Position numbers and translations under genes: made by a program. Below the pieces are notes generated by a model that ran no database searches, was not told where the DNA came from, and worked only from the letters and a program-made list of their open reading frames with translations. Positions 7,313 to 15,615 of a DNA stretch of 64,000 nucleotides are shown here, one piece after another (position 1 is the first letter of the stretch; each line of letters begins with the position of its first letter). The stretch spans positions 34,787 to 98,786 of the forward strand of contig JAGYOW010000007.1 of the NCBI GenBank assembly GCA_018399285.1, in the 5' to 3' direction. The stretch comes from Desulfotignum sp. (lineage in GTDB: Bacteria > Desulfobacterota > Desulfobacteria > Desulfobacterales > Desulfobacteraceae).

Positions 7313-9446
7313 GGGTATGAGATTCTCTGGGATTGACCGGCGCAGTCAGCAGAATTTTCGTTCCTTTGCCGGGTGTGGATGTGATGGTCAGGGTGCCGCC
7401 GAAATTCTGAATCCGTTCAGACAGACTGTACAGACCAAACCCGTGATCCTTGGATGGTTTCAATGTCTGAACATCCATGCCTGCACCTGAATCTTCCACC
7501 TGCAGACAGATATCTGGTTCAGACACCCTCAGTTCGATTGTGGCGTTGGGGGTGCCGGCATGTTTTTGGATGTTGGTCAGCAATTCATTGACCGCCCGGT
7601 ACAAGGTGAGCTTCAGCGCATGGGGCAGCGGAATGGAATCGGTGACTTTATTGATGTACCTGTATGTGGTCCCTTCCCGGGCATTGATCTCTTCGATCAG
7701 CGCCCCAATGGCGACATCAATATCAAAGTCATCCAGAATCGGGGGAGACAATTTGTAAATCATTGTTCTGATTTCGTGAACCGCTTGTTCTATAATGTCT
7801 TGAATGACCCAGATCTGGTCCGGCCGGGGCGGGTGATTGGATTCCGCCAGATTTTTTGTCCGTGAAATGCCCAGGCCCAATGTCTGGACAACGCTGTCGT
7901 GCAGATCCGCAGCGATCATTTTCCGTTCTACTTCATCCGAGTGAACCAGGTATTCATTGAGTTTTTTCAGCCGGTCCGCCTGATGGGACAATGCTTGAAT
8001 ATGGACTTTTTCCCTTTGCTGGGACTGTTGCAAACGATGAATCATTTCATTGAAGGCCCGGGACAGTTCCCCGATTTCATCGCTGCCGTTTTCCGGGGCT
8101 TTTTCTGAATACACTTCCTGGGATATCCGGCGCGTCAGGCGGGTTAACTGCTTGAGGGGACGGATAAACCGTATGATGGTTGAATAGATGACCCCCATGG
8201 CCACAAACAAAATAATACCGGCATAGATCATGAAATTTTTCAGGATATCTGACAGGTTGTGATCCATTACTTTGCGTGTCTGCTGAATGGAGTTGAGCAA
8301 ATTTTTCTCGCTGCTGACCAGCACAATATGCCAGTTGGTTTGAAGGAGACGATGGGATGCCAGAATATAGGACTGGTTTTGTATGGTCAGCGTGTCCAGG
8401 TATGACGTGGCATTTAAAATATGACGCGCGGTTTGTTCAATGACAGACTGCCGGGATTTGGTAAGATTCAGCGGCAGGATATCGTTTGAATGCTTGAAGC
8501 GGGTAATGTCTTCGTCCAGGCCAAGCAAGGGCAGCAAGGCAACAGGAAAAGAGATCAATCGGCCCTGTGAATCCATGAGAAGCGCAAAAAAATCCCCGGA
8601 AAGGGCATCTGGATTCGAAAAAAGTGGATGGTCTTTGTCCAGATCCTGAAACATGTCGGCCAGAGGGATGTCCATGCCCGTGACTCCTTTGAGCCGGCCG
8701 TTTCCATCCAGTATGGGGGCAACACCTGTCATCATCAGTCCGGGTGCCACATCATCTTTGTAAGGCCGGGTCCAGCGAAACCCGTAGTCCGCTTCGGACT
8801 GTTGGATAAACGTGGTCATGGGTTCACCGTTTCGGATGTCAAAATCAGCAGGGTCCGGCAGGTTGAAACACGCCTGCCGCATGTCCGGATTCAACGTATA
8901 GTATTTTCCGATTCCCGTCCGGGTGATGATATGGGCGGCCATGGCCCGGTGGCAGTTTTTTTTGGCCATGATCAGATACAGATCCATTTCCGCCAGGGCT
9001 TGCAGTTCCGATACAATGGGCAAAGACAGGGTGTCATTTCCCCAGAATGCCGTGATAAGAGGGTCGGATTCAGGGGTATACCATATGGCGTTTTCAGAAT
9101 TGCGTATCAAGGACGGAACCATGGAATGGAAAGCATAGCCGGCTGCCAGGCGGGTATAGATTTCACTGGCTTTCATTCCCAGAAATGTCACGGATGTTTG
9201 ATAATGTAAAAACATTTCATCATATTTTCGGGCTTTTTCCTGGGCCATGCCGGCCAGATATTGATTGGCCATCTGTTTGATTTGTCTGGTATTGGCGATA
9301 TCTGCGAACTGACCCAGATTTTTCAGCGATTGATTGACCAAAAAAAACAAAAGCGTGGTTAAAATCAGTATGTAGATGACAGAACTGCTGAACAGTTTGA
9401 TGGAAAGCGGTATTTTTTTAAAAAAAGTGTTTTTTTCCACTGCCAT
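7305..9446 (-). CDS. Membrane sensor histidine kinase (Cache-HAMP-HisKA_3)
   Basis: About 713 residues from the preferred start. It has a first membrane helix near residues 14-35, a large periplasmic double-Cache-like region, a second helix (FMIYAGIILFVAMGVIY), a HAMP segment, a HisKA_3 dimerisation helix with the phospho-acceptor in MIAADLHDSVVQTLGLG, and an HATPase domain with DSGAGMD and GFGLYSLSERI. This is the NarX/LiaS-type kinase class, which pairs with NarL-type regulators, as here. An in-frame ATG at 9488 would add 14 residues (MACKVHGNN...); the ATG at 9446 is chosen because MAVEKNTFFKK leads directly into the membrane helix. The signal is unknown, but the Cache domain suggests a small extracellular ligand. 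Confidence 0.88.
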   Translation of the reverse strand: MAVEKNTFFKKIPLSIKLFSSSVIYILILTTLLFFLVNQSLKNLGQFADIANTRQIKQMANQYLAGMAQEKARKYDEMFLHYQTSVTFLGMKASEIYTRLAAGYAFHSMVPSLIRNSENAIWYTPESDPLITAFWGNDTLSLPIVSELQALAEMDLYLIMAKKNCHRAMAAHIITRTGIGKYYTLNPDMRQACFNLPDPADFDIRNGEPMTTFIQQSEADYGFRWTRPYKDDVAPGLMMTGVAPILDGNGRLKGVTGMDIPLADMFQDLDKDHPLFSNPDALSGDFFALLMDSQGRLISFPVALLPLLGLDEDITRFKHSNDILPLNLTKSRQSVIEQTARHILNATSYLDTLTIQNQSYILASHRLLQTNWHIVLVSSEKNLLNSIQQTRKVMDHNLSDILKNFMIYAGIILFVAMGVIYSTIIRFIRPLKQLTRLTRRISQEVYSEKAPENGSDEIGELSRAFNEMIHRLQQSQQREKVHIQALSHQADRLKKLNEYLVHSDEVERKMIAADLHDSVVQTLGLGISRTKNLAESNHPPRPDQIWVIQDIIEQAVHEIRTMIYKLSPPILDDFDIDVAIGALIEEINAREGTTYRYINKVTDSIPLPHALKLTLYRAVNELLTNIQKHAGTPNATIELRVSEPDICLQVEDSGAGMDVQTLKPSKDHGFGLYSLSERIQNFGGTLTITSTPGKGTKILLTAPVNPRESHTHE

Positions 9447-9530
9447 GGATTGTACCTTAACATTATTCCCATGGACTTTGCAAGCCATGGAATTCGCCGG
9501 TTGCAGTTTCTAAAGTTTCGATAACGGGCA

Positions 9531-10283
9531 TCAGCGGTTCAATGTCCAGTCGTAATACAGATATTGGATAGAAATTTCACCGGTGGCAGCGGTGTTATCC
9601 AGCGCCTGTTTCAAGGCATCATCTGCATACCGGCGGATGATGCTTAAGGGGTTGCCTGAAAAATCCGCTTCAAACCATTTAAAAATCCGGCTGACAAAAA
9701 GGGTGCCGTTTTTTAAAAACGTGTTGCCCGGATGGTTGATGAATCGCCGGGTCTGATCATCCAGGCGGGATTCCAGGGTGTCGCCTTCATAGGGTTCGTT
9801 TAAAAGCGGGGGGCAGCTTTTCGCCGCACAATTGATGGCAAAATGCATTCGTGGATCCTTGAACCGGGGCCTGAGAATGTCATGTTCGATATGGTCCAGA
9901 TTCACCTTGAACCCGTTGAGGGGAATGAATTTTTTATTCCAGGGATTGGAAAAAAAACCGCCGATCTCCTTGATGGAATTGATGCCCGGATACCGGGTCA
10001 GGATCAGCTTGATGGTAAATGCGTTGTACGCGTTGATATAAAAGGCGAACTGGTGATGGTGAGATAACGTGCCCGGGTCTGTGGCACTTAAAATGGCCAG
10101 GTATTGATCCAGTTTGGTTTCATCCTGTTTGAACCCGTCATAGTCCACCCGCCCGTTTTGGACATGGGCTTTAAGCAGTTCGGCCCACAACCGGTTGTCC
10201 ACGGAATCTGCGGCAACTGATAAATCAGGGGTGGCCAACCCCATTGAAATGATGACAAATATGAAAAAAACCGCTGGTTTCAT
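9531..10283 (-). CDS. DUF547 family exported protein
   Basis: A 250-residue protein starting MKPAVFFIFVIISMG, a clear signal peptide with cleavage near VAADS. An ATG at 10319 would add 12 polar residues before it and is less likely. The body has DUF547 hallmarks: QFAFYINAYNAFTIKLIL, NPWNKKFIPL, DHIEHDILRPRFKDPRMHFAINCAAKSCPPL. DUF547 proteins occur in bacteria and plants and have no established biochemical function; the conserved His/Cys/Asn pattern suggests an enzyme or metal site. It stands alone on the minus strand between the sensor kinase and an rRNA methyltransferase, so context gives no role. Confidence 0.85.
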   Translation of the reverse strand: MKPAVFFIFVIISMGLATPDLSVAADSVDNRLWAELLKAHVQNGRVDYDGFKQDETKLDQYLAILSATDPGTLSHHHQFAFYINAYNAFTIKLILTRYPGINSIKEIGGFFSNPWNKKFIPLNGFKVNLDHIEHDILRPRFKDPRMHFAINCAAKSCPPLLNEPYEGDTLESRLDDQTRRFINHPGNTFLKNGTLFVSRIFKWFEADFSGNPLSIIRRYADDALKQALDNTAATGEISIQYLYYDWTLNR

Positions 10284-10354
10284 TCTGCCAGTTAACCACA
10301 GTTTTTCAGTAATTGCCACCGGATTTTACGATCTTCAAATGTCATGGCCCGGGT

Positions 10355-11554
10355 TTAAATCCTGCCGATGCCGGCAGCCAGATTCAACCCGCCGTGGAAA
10401 AAAGGAAATGGTTTAAGGTTGAGATAGTTGAGGTCACTGAATTGCTTACCGGGAAAAATCAGTCCCGCGCGCCAGCCTTTAAAATCCATTGCCAGCTTCC
10501 GGATGATTTCCCGGTAAAAGGCGGTGGTATCCAGATGATTTTCCAGGCGCCTTCCATAGGGCGGATTCAGCACCACGACCCCTTTTTTACGGGTGAATTG
10601 ATCCGGATGCAGATCAAAAAAATTGTGTTCAAAAGCATGCACCGGGGCCAGAAACGCATGGTCGGACAGATTGCGGGTCAAGGCGGCCAGGGCATGCGGA
10701 TTCACATCAGAGGCAAATATGGAAGCGGCCGTTGAAAACTGCTGTGCCGCCTGTGACCGGGCATGGGCAAACCCCGCCGGGCTGAAACCGGGCCAGGCTT
10801 CACAGGCAAATCTGCGATAAAATCCCGGCGGGATCCGGGCCTGAATCATGGCCCCTTCAATGGCAAAGGTGCCGGACCCGCACATGGGATCCATGAGCAC
10901 GTCCTGTCCGGTGAATCCGGCTGTTTCCAGGATGGCAAAGGCCAGGTTTTCCCGCAACGGGGCCGCGGTCACCTGTTTTTTGATGCCGCGTTTGAACAAC
11001 GCAGGGCCTGACATGTCCAGGGAGATCTCAAACCGGTTGTTTTCAGCCCGGATCATGACCGTTTGCGACGGGATGTCTTTTTGCGACGAAATGTCAAACC
11101 CGGAACCACAAAGATCCGTGTCACCGGGTTTGACGTCTAACGCAGCCCGGATGATGGGGTCACACCTTTGGGCGATGGCATCGGAATGATATAGCCGGGA
11201 AGTATGGGTGGTCACCTGGATGGACGGGTCAGTGCCGGCCGGCAGAAACAATTCCCAGTCAATGTCTGACAATTTTTTTTCCAGCAAAGAAAAATGAGTG
11301 GCCCTGAATCGGGCCAGGCGCATGAGAATTCGGGATGGTGAGCGCAACCACAGGTTGGCCGGGCAGGCATCGGCTAATTTGCCGGAAAAACTCACCCCGC
11401 CGGGCACCACCTGAATATCGTGAATCCCAAGGTTCAGGCGGGTGAGTTCTCTGGCACACACCTGCCGGAGCCCGGGCGGGCATACAGCGAAAAATTCATG
11501 GACCCTGGCACTGACACGGCGTTTGACCCGCCTGGCAAAGGCCGAATCCGTCAT
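10355..11554 (-). CDS. THUMP-domain class I rRNA/tRNA methyltransferase (RlmL N-terminal-like)
   Basis: The start at 11554 (MTDSAFARRVKRRVSARVHE) lies 8 bases after the upstream stop and begins the conserved part. An open frame extends to 11779 but would overlap the neighbouring gene with non-conserved sequence. The 399-residue protein has a ferredoxin-like/THUMP N-terminal half (FFAVCPPGLRQVCARELTRL) and a Rossmann methyltransferase with DPMCGSGTFAIEGA and the catalytic NPPYGRR. This matches the RlmL/YcbY m2G2445 methyltransferase domain or related guanosine N2-methyltransferases. Which RNA position it modifies is not determined here. Confidence 0.87.
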   Translation of the reverse strand: MTDSAFARRVKRRVSARVHEFFAVCPPGLRQVCARELTRLNLGIHDIQVVPGGVSFSGKLADACPANLWLRSPSRILMRLARFRATHFSLLEKKLSDIDWELFLPAGTDPSIQVTTHTSRLYHSDAIAQRCDPIIRAALDVKPGDTDLCGSGFDISSQKDIPSQTVMIRAENNRFEISLDMSGPALFKRGIKKQVTAAPLRENLAFAILETAGFTGQDVLMDPMCGSGTFAIEGAMIQARIPPGFYRRFACEAWPGFSPAGFAHARSQAAQQFSTAASIFASDVNPHALAALTRNLSDHAFLAPVHAFEHNFFDLHPDQFTRKKGVVVLNPPYGRRLENHLDTTAFYREIIRKLAMDFKGWRAGLIFPGKQFSDLNYLNLKPFPFFHGGLNLAAGIGRI

Positions 11555-11561
11555 AAAGGTG

Positions 11562-12074
11562 TCAGTTTTCTGGGTCGCAGGAATCCAGAATCCGCTGAAT
11601 CCGTTCCTGGATGAAATCAATGGCTGCCGCAATGGTGTCGGGTGAAACAGGCGGGACATCGGAACCCAGGCGCTTGACCTCTGCTTCATCCATGTCAGCG
11701 ATTTTGGATACGGCAAAACTGTCCACGGCTTCCCCCTCGGGCAGCAGTCCGCATCCCCCCACCACGCCGAGAAATTCATCTTTGTGAAAAACAGGGACCA
11801 CCAGTTTGGTCAAACCGGCGTCGCATTCTTCCACCAGGAGTTCACGGGATTTTTTCACCATGGCATTCATGTTCATATGTGCCGCCGAGCAGATAAAAGT
11901 CTGGCCTTTTTCAATGGACTTGATGGCAGGGCACAAGGGGTTGGAAAAATTTTTTACCGTAGTGATACGCACGCCTTCGGGGTTGAACACAGACCCCTGA
12001 AGGTTGAATTTCTCATACAAATCGATTTCCAGCGCTTCCCATGTTTCCAGAGGACAAATATCTAAAAGGGTCAT
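11562..12074 (-). CDS. PocR sensory-domain protein
   Basis: A 170-residue soluble protein with the PocR ligand-binding pattern: a LYEKFNLQGSVFNPEG-type N-terminus, CPAIKSIEKGQTFICSAAH with conserved cysteines, ECDAGLTKLVVPVF and GVVGGCGLL. PocR domains normally sit at the N-terminus of regulators or chemoreceptors and may bind small organic ligands, possibly with metal help. Here the domain is essentially the whole protein, with a short C-terminal helix and no DNA-binding or kinase part visible. It is followed closely by the THUMP methyltransferase, which may be fortuitous. Confidence 0.75.
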   Translation of the reverse strand: MTLLDICPLETWEALEIDLYEKFNLQGSVFNPEGVRITTVKNFSNPLCPAIKSIEKGQTFICSAAHMNMNAMVKKSRELLVEECDAGLTKLVVPVFHKDEFLGVVGGCGLLPEGEAVDSFAVSKIADMDEAEVKRLGSDVPPVSPDTIAAAIDFIQERIQRILDSCDPEN

Positions 12075-12129
12075 ATCAGATTCCTGAAAATCTTAATTAT
12101 ATTCAAGCATGATGTGAATGTCAATGGAT

Positions 12130-12208
12130 TCTGGAACCCCGGGATGGTGACACCTTGTTTTAAGGGGTAAGATAGGAGGGTAAGATGCCACCATCCCGGG
12201 GTTCCAGA
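12130..12208. repeat. 20-base perfect inverted repeat with 39-base loop
   Basis: TCTGGAACCCCGGGATGGTG at 12130-12149 is exactly inverted at 12189-12208 and followed on the plus strand by eight T. It lies downstream of the NifX-family gene. The T run favours plus-strand termination, yet both flanking genes are on the minus strand, so it may be an RNA-stability hairpin or a REP-like element instead. Confidence 0.7.
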
Positions 12209-12265
12209 CATTTTTTTTGATGTCGGTTTGGTACCGGGCATGCAGGTCCATGCCCGGCACAGGAT

Positions 12266-12625
12266 TTACCAGTGACCTTCAGTATTGGCCGCAGATGAAA
12301 ATGTGTATTCTCCCGCCTTGAATCTTTCCACGGCCGATTGAACCGTGCCGCTGACATCGTTGGCCACTTTGATGTTGGCGGCATCCAGTGTTTTAAACGC
12401 GTTGGGTCCGCAAAATCCGGTCAGCAGCACCTGGGCCCCTTTTTCGCTGACCGCGGCAGCCGCCTGAATACCGGCCCCTTTAAAGGCGTCCTTGTTGGCG
12501 GCGTTATCGATGACTTCCACATCCAGTGTTTCGGAATCCACCACCAGAATATAGGATGCTCTTCCGAAACGCGGGTCCACATCGGCAGACAGATCCGTGC
12601 CCGTGGCTGTAATGGCAATTTTCAT
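12266..12625 (-). CDS. NifX/orange-protein family (dinitrogenase Fe-Mo cofactor-like) protein
   Basis: A 119-residue protein with the NifB/NifX/ORP fold signature: MKIAITATGTDLSADVDPRF near the start, a DVEVIDN strand, and GAQVLLTGFCGPNAFKTLDAA in the cofactor-binding half. Members bind or carry metal-sulfur clusters; the orange protein of sulfate reducers binds a Mo-Cu cluster. It is the last gene of a minus-strand cluster that also encodes a second member of the family and two Mrp ATPases, which matches ORP clusters rather than a nitrogenase cluster. No nif structural genes are in the window. Confidence 0.85.
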   Translation of the reverse strand: MKIAITATGTDLSADVDPRFGRASYILVVDSETLDVEVIDNAANKDAFKGAGIQAAAAVSEKGAQVLLTGFCGPNAFKTLDAANIKVANDVSGTVQSAVERFKAGEYTFSSAANTEGHW

Positions 12626-12634
12626 GAAATCTCC

Positions 12635-13018
12635 TTATTGTCCGCCGCCACCGCCGCAGACCTGGTCATTGGTGATTTCCGGCAGTTTGCCGGCAATGAG
12701 ATCCATGACCACGGGCTCGATTTCCGGCCGCTGGTCATCATGGAACACGTCAATGCCCACCTGACGGAATCCCATCAAAGGCCGCATGCCGATGCCGCCC
12801 ACGATCAGGGCGTTGACCCGGTGTTCCGCCAGCAGATTCACCGGTACCATGCATCCGCCCTGAACATGTTCCTGGTTGTCCAGCGTGGAAACCCCGGTAA
12901 TTTTGCCGTCTTCCACATCCACAAAGGTAAACACGTCACAATGTCCGAAATGACCGGAACGAGTGCCTTTGAGGCCTCCCTCACCATTGGAGGGAATCGC
13001 GATTCTTCCGTTTTTCAT
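12635..13018 (-). CDS. NifX-family small protein with glycine-rich C-terminus
   Basis: A 127-residue second member of the same family (IAIPSNGEGGLKGTRSGHFG, HVQGGCMVPVNLL, NALIVGGIGMRPL) ending in QVCGGGGGQ, a cysteine/glycine tail seen in several archaeal and sulfate-reducer homologues. It lies 9 bases upstream of the other NifX-family gene, so translation is probably coupled. It may carry or scaffold a metal cluster; no catalytic residues can be assigned. Confidence 0.85.
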   Translation of the reverse strand: MKNGRIAIPSNGEGGLKGTRSGHFGHCDVFTFVDVEDGKITGVSTLDNQEHVQGGCMVPVNLLAEHRVNALIVGGIGMRPLMGFRQVGIDVFHDDQRPEIEPVVMDLIAGKLPEITNDQVCGGGGGQ

Positions 13019-13058
13019 ACAATCTCCTTCAAACTGATATTTGGTTGTTCATGGTTTA

Positions 13059-13952
13059 TTACATCAACCGTTCTAATTTCATGGCAGGATGCGTCATCAC
13101 GGTTTCCCAGATGTTTCTGACCGCTTTGGCAGCCGGGCAGGTATCATCATATTCCAACAGCGTCTGAATCTGGATCATGGCTTTGGTAAAGACCGGATCA
13201 AAAGGAATTTTCCCTGCCACCAGAATATTTTTTTCCCGGGCAATGGTTTCGATGGCCCGGGTCTGGTCCAGGTTCAGATCAAATTTATTGATGCACACCA
13301 TGGCCGGGATCTTGAAGTGGGCTGCCAGTTCCCCCACCCGTTTCATGTCATGGATACCCGACACCGTGGGTTCTGCCACGATGAGAATGGCACTGGCCTG
13401 GCCGATGCTGGCAATGACCGGGCATCCGATACCCGGAGGCCCGTCCGTGAGAATCAAATCAATGTGTGCGTCTCTGGCCCGTTTTTTGGCCTGTTCCCTT
13501 ACTAAGGCCACCAGCCGGCCGGAATTTTCTTCTGCAATGCCTAACCGGGCATGGACCATGGGACCGAATCGGGTATGGGACACAAACCACTGGCCGCAGG
13601 TTTTCGGGGGAAAGTCAATGGCGGATTCCGGGCACATGTCCACACAGACACCGCAGCCTTCACAGTTCAAGGCATCCACGGTATATTCTCCCTGATTTTC
13701 ATCAATGGCATCGAACCGGCACAGTTCCAGACACGTTCCGCAGCCGGTACAACGGTCCGGAGCGATGACCGCCTCATTGCCGCCCACAAAATCATGGGTT
13801 TCCTGAACATCCGGGGCCATAATCAGGTGCAGGTCGGCTGCATCCACATCAGCATCACAGAGCATCAATGAGGACTCAAGCCCTGCAAATGCGGCAGTCA
13901 GGCTGGTTTTGCCAGTGCCGCCTTTTCCACTCAATATCACCAGCTCTTTCAT
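13059..13952 (-). CDS. Mrp/MinD-type ATPase with inserted 2[4Fe-4S] ferredoxin domain (ORP cluster)
   Basis: A P-loop ATPase (SGKGGTGKTSLTAAF at the N-terminus, DADVDAADLH, DGPPGIGCPV) with a ferredoxin insert at about residues 62-110 (CTGCGTCLELC and CEGCGVCVDMC). Start MKELVILSGKGG at 13952 is preferred over MCP three codons upstream. It overlaps the stop of the upstream Mrp gene. Paired ferredoxin-Mrp proteins with a NifX-like protein define the ORP gene set of sulfate reducers, linked in Desulfovibrio to cell division and iron-sulfur handling. A 297-residue chain is normal for the group. Confidence 0.88.
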   Translation of the reverse strand: MKELVILSGKGGTGKTSLTAAFAGLESSLMLCDADVDAADLHLIMAPDVQETHDFVGGNEAVIAPDRCTGCGTCLELCRFDAIDENQGEYTVDALNCEGCGVCVDMCPESAIDFPPKTCGQWFVSHTRFGPMVHARLGIAEENSGRLVALVREQAKKRARDAHIDLILTDGPPGIGCPVIASIGQASAILIVAEPTVSGIHDMKRVGELAAHFKIPAMVCINKFDLNLDQTRAIETIAREKNILVAGKIPFDPVFTKAMIQIQTLLEYDDTCPAAKAVRNIWETVMTHPAMKLERLM

Positions 13953-14812
13953 GGGGCACACTTTTCTGAATCTGCCAGAAAGCAGATTTTTTTGTAAAGG
14001 GTTTGAAATTTTTCTTTGTAATCTTCCTGCTGTGAGATGATCAGATCGCCTTTGGAATAGGCCTGGGCAATGGCCTTGTCATAGGGGATTTCCATGAGAA
14101 CCGGCAGGTTTTTATCTTTGGCATAGGCATATACGGCATCATCTCCCATTCCGGCCCGGTTGATGATCAGGCCGTGGGGAATATTCAGCAGCCGCACCGT
14201 TTCCACAGCCAGTTTCAGGTCATTGAGTCCGAATGGGGTGGGTTCTGTGACCAGAATGACAAAATCAGTGTCTTTCATGGCGGCGATGACCGGACATGAT
14301 GTGCCGGGCGGGGCGTCGATCAAGGTGATACCCTGATCCGGGGCCCGGTGGGATTTCACCTGGCGGATCACGGGCGGGACCATGACCTGGCCGATGTCCA
14401 GCAATCCCTGGCCAAAATTCATGTCCGGCAGCGGCACGGTGCCGGTTTCCACGGTGCCTAAAATCCGTTCTTTTTCAGTGACGGCATTTTCCGGACAGAT
14501 GACCGTGCACCCGCCGCAGGAATGGCACAGTTCAGGAAACGTGACCACGGTGTTTGCCGTGACTGCAATGGCATTGAACCGGCAGATGTCCATACATTTT
14601 TTGCAGAACGTGCACCGGTCCAGATCGATTTCCGGCACAGGTGCAATCACTTTTTCCCGGGATTGGATTTCCGGGTGCAAAAATAAATGGAGGTTGGGTT
14701 CTTCCACATCACAATCCAGCACCGTGACCGGCTGATTCAATGAAGCGGCCAGATTGGCGGCAACCGTTGTCTTTCCGGTACCGCCTTTTCCGCTTGCAAT
14801 GCTGATGATCAT
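13949..14812 (-). CDS. Second Mrp/MinD-type ATPase with 2[4Fe-4S] ferredoxin insert
   Basis: A 287-residue paralogue of the following gene: MIISIASGKGGTGKTTVAANL (P-loop), DCDVEEPNLH, then CTFCKKCMDIC and CHSCGGCTVIC in the ferredoxin insert, and DAPPGTSCPVIA. The two ATPases probably act as a heterodimer or as sequential cluster-transfer proteins. They overlap by four bases, so they are translationally coupled. A receiver-like gene lies just upstream, and the whole set reads from the sigma-54 promoter at 15285-15300. Confidence 0.88.
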   Translation of the reverse strand: MIISIASGKGGTGKTTVAANLAASLNQPVTVLDCDVEEPNLHLFLHPEIQSREKVIAPVPEIDLDRCTFCKKCMDICRFNAIAVTANTVVTFPELCHSCGGCTVICPENAVTEKERILGTVETGTVPLPDMNFGQGLLDIGQVMVPPVIRQVKSHRAPDQGITLIDAPPGTSCPVIAAMKDTDFVILVTEPTPFGLNDLKLAVETVRLLNIPHGLIINRAGMGDDAVYAYAKDKNLPVLMEIPYDKAIAQAYSKGDLIISQQEDYKEKFQTLYKKICFLADSEKCAP

Positions 14813-14826
14813 TTATGATACCTCTT

Positions 14827-15216
14827 TTAAATTACAATTAGGTTCAGTTTTTTCAAGATGGCCACCAGTTTTTCTCCGGATTCAGCATCCGGGGCCGGTG
14901 GCAGCTGCATGAGTACGCCATATCCTTCATACGTCTCATGAAATTCATCTGCAGATAACGTGCTGACGGCAACACAGCTGGTCATGGGACTTGTCATGAT
15001 CACTTGTTCCACCAGTTCCCGGCCGGTCATGTCTGCCAGGGTTTCGTCCGTGATCACCAGATCAATTTTTTTCCCTTTGTCCCCGGCCCGGGAGATGCGT
15101 TCCAAAACGGATTTCCCCGTGTCGGTCCACTGAATATCCATTGGAGACTGCTGTAACACCCCTGCCATTTTTTCAAATGTCTGTTTGTCTTTTGCCGCCA
15201 GTACCGCGTATATCAT
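14827..15216 (-). CDS. Stand-alone CheY-like receiver-type protein at the head of the Mrp/NifX cluster
   Basis: A 129-residue protein resembling a receiver fold: a core strand IDLVITDETLADMTGREL with an Asp in the phospho-acceptor position and SPMTSCVAVSTLSADEF aligning with the Thr/Ser strand. The N-terminus (MIYAVLAAKDKQTFEKMAG) lacks the usual paired acidic residues and the expected C-terminal Lys is not evident, so phosphorylation is doubtful and it may be a pseudo-receiver. It is the promoter-proximal gene of the cluster, 69 bases from the sigma-54 element. The function is unknown. Confidence 0.7.
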   Translation of the reverse strand: MIYAVLAAKDKQTFEKMAGVLQQSPMDIQWTDTGKSVLERISRAGDKGKKIDLVITDETLADMTGRELVEQVIMTSPMTSCVAVSTLSADEFHETYEGYGVLMQLPPAPDAESGEKLVAILKKLNLIVI

Positions 15217-15284
15217 GGTTTTTCCTTAAGTTCTTTGTCCTGTTTTTGAACCATACCGGGTTCATTCAACACCCATTCTCACAA

Positions 15285-15300
15285 AGCAAGGCCTGTGCCA
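15285..15300 (-). promoter_or_regulatory. Sigma-54 promoter of the Mrp/NifX (ORP-like) cluster
   Basis: Read on the minus strand the 16-mer is TGGCACAGGCCTTGCT, matching TGGCACR-N4-TTGCW with exact -24/-12 spacing. It ends 69 bases before the ATG at 15216. orp operons of Desulfovibrio vulgaris are known to be sigma-54 dependent, which supports the call. Confidence 0.85.
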
Positions 15301-15540
15301 TTCAGTGTATTTTTGTACATAAAACAGTGTTTGCTCGAGATATCAGGCTGTTGCCCGGCACATTAGCATTTTTTGTCAGAGGATAGATGAAAAGATGCAG
15401 TGCCAAAGTTGCGGTTGTGCGACCTGGAGTGTCGTTTCTGAATCAGTGCAGGTGCCCCTTTATCGGCACGTATCCATATAAACCCCCGCGGATCGCCTGA
15501 ATACAGGACTCACCGAAGCATGTGTCAGAGATAAATTTTT

Positions 15541-15556
15541 TGGCATAATGCTTGCT
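15541..15556 (+). promoter_or_regulatory. Sigma-54 promoter of the Hdr operon
   Basis: TGGCATAATGCTTGCT matches the sigma-54 consensus (TGGCAYR-N4-TTGCW) with correct spacing and lies 60 bases upstream of the ATG at 15616. It faces away from the minus-strand element at 15285-15300. The 240 bases between the two would hold the activator sites; I see no clear paired operator there. Confidence 0.82.
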
Positions 15557-15615
15557 TCAACCTAATAGTTCATTGTAACATATTTGATAGATCCTGAGCT
15601 AAGGGAGGTGTCTTG

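Noticed and set aside
12266..13018. Nitrogen fixation cluster
   Set aside because: The two NifX-family proteins are accompanied by Mrp ATPases, not by nifHDK, nifE/N or nifB; an ORP-like cluster fits better.
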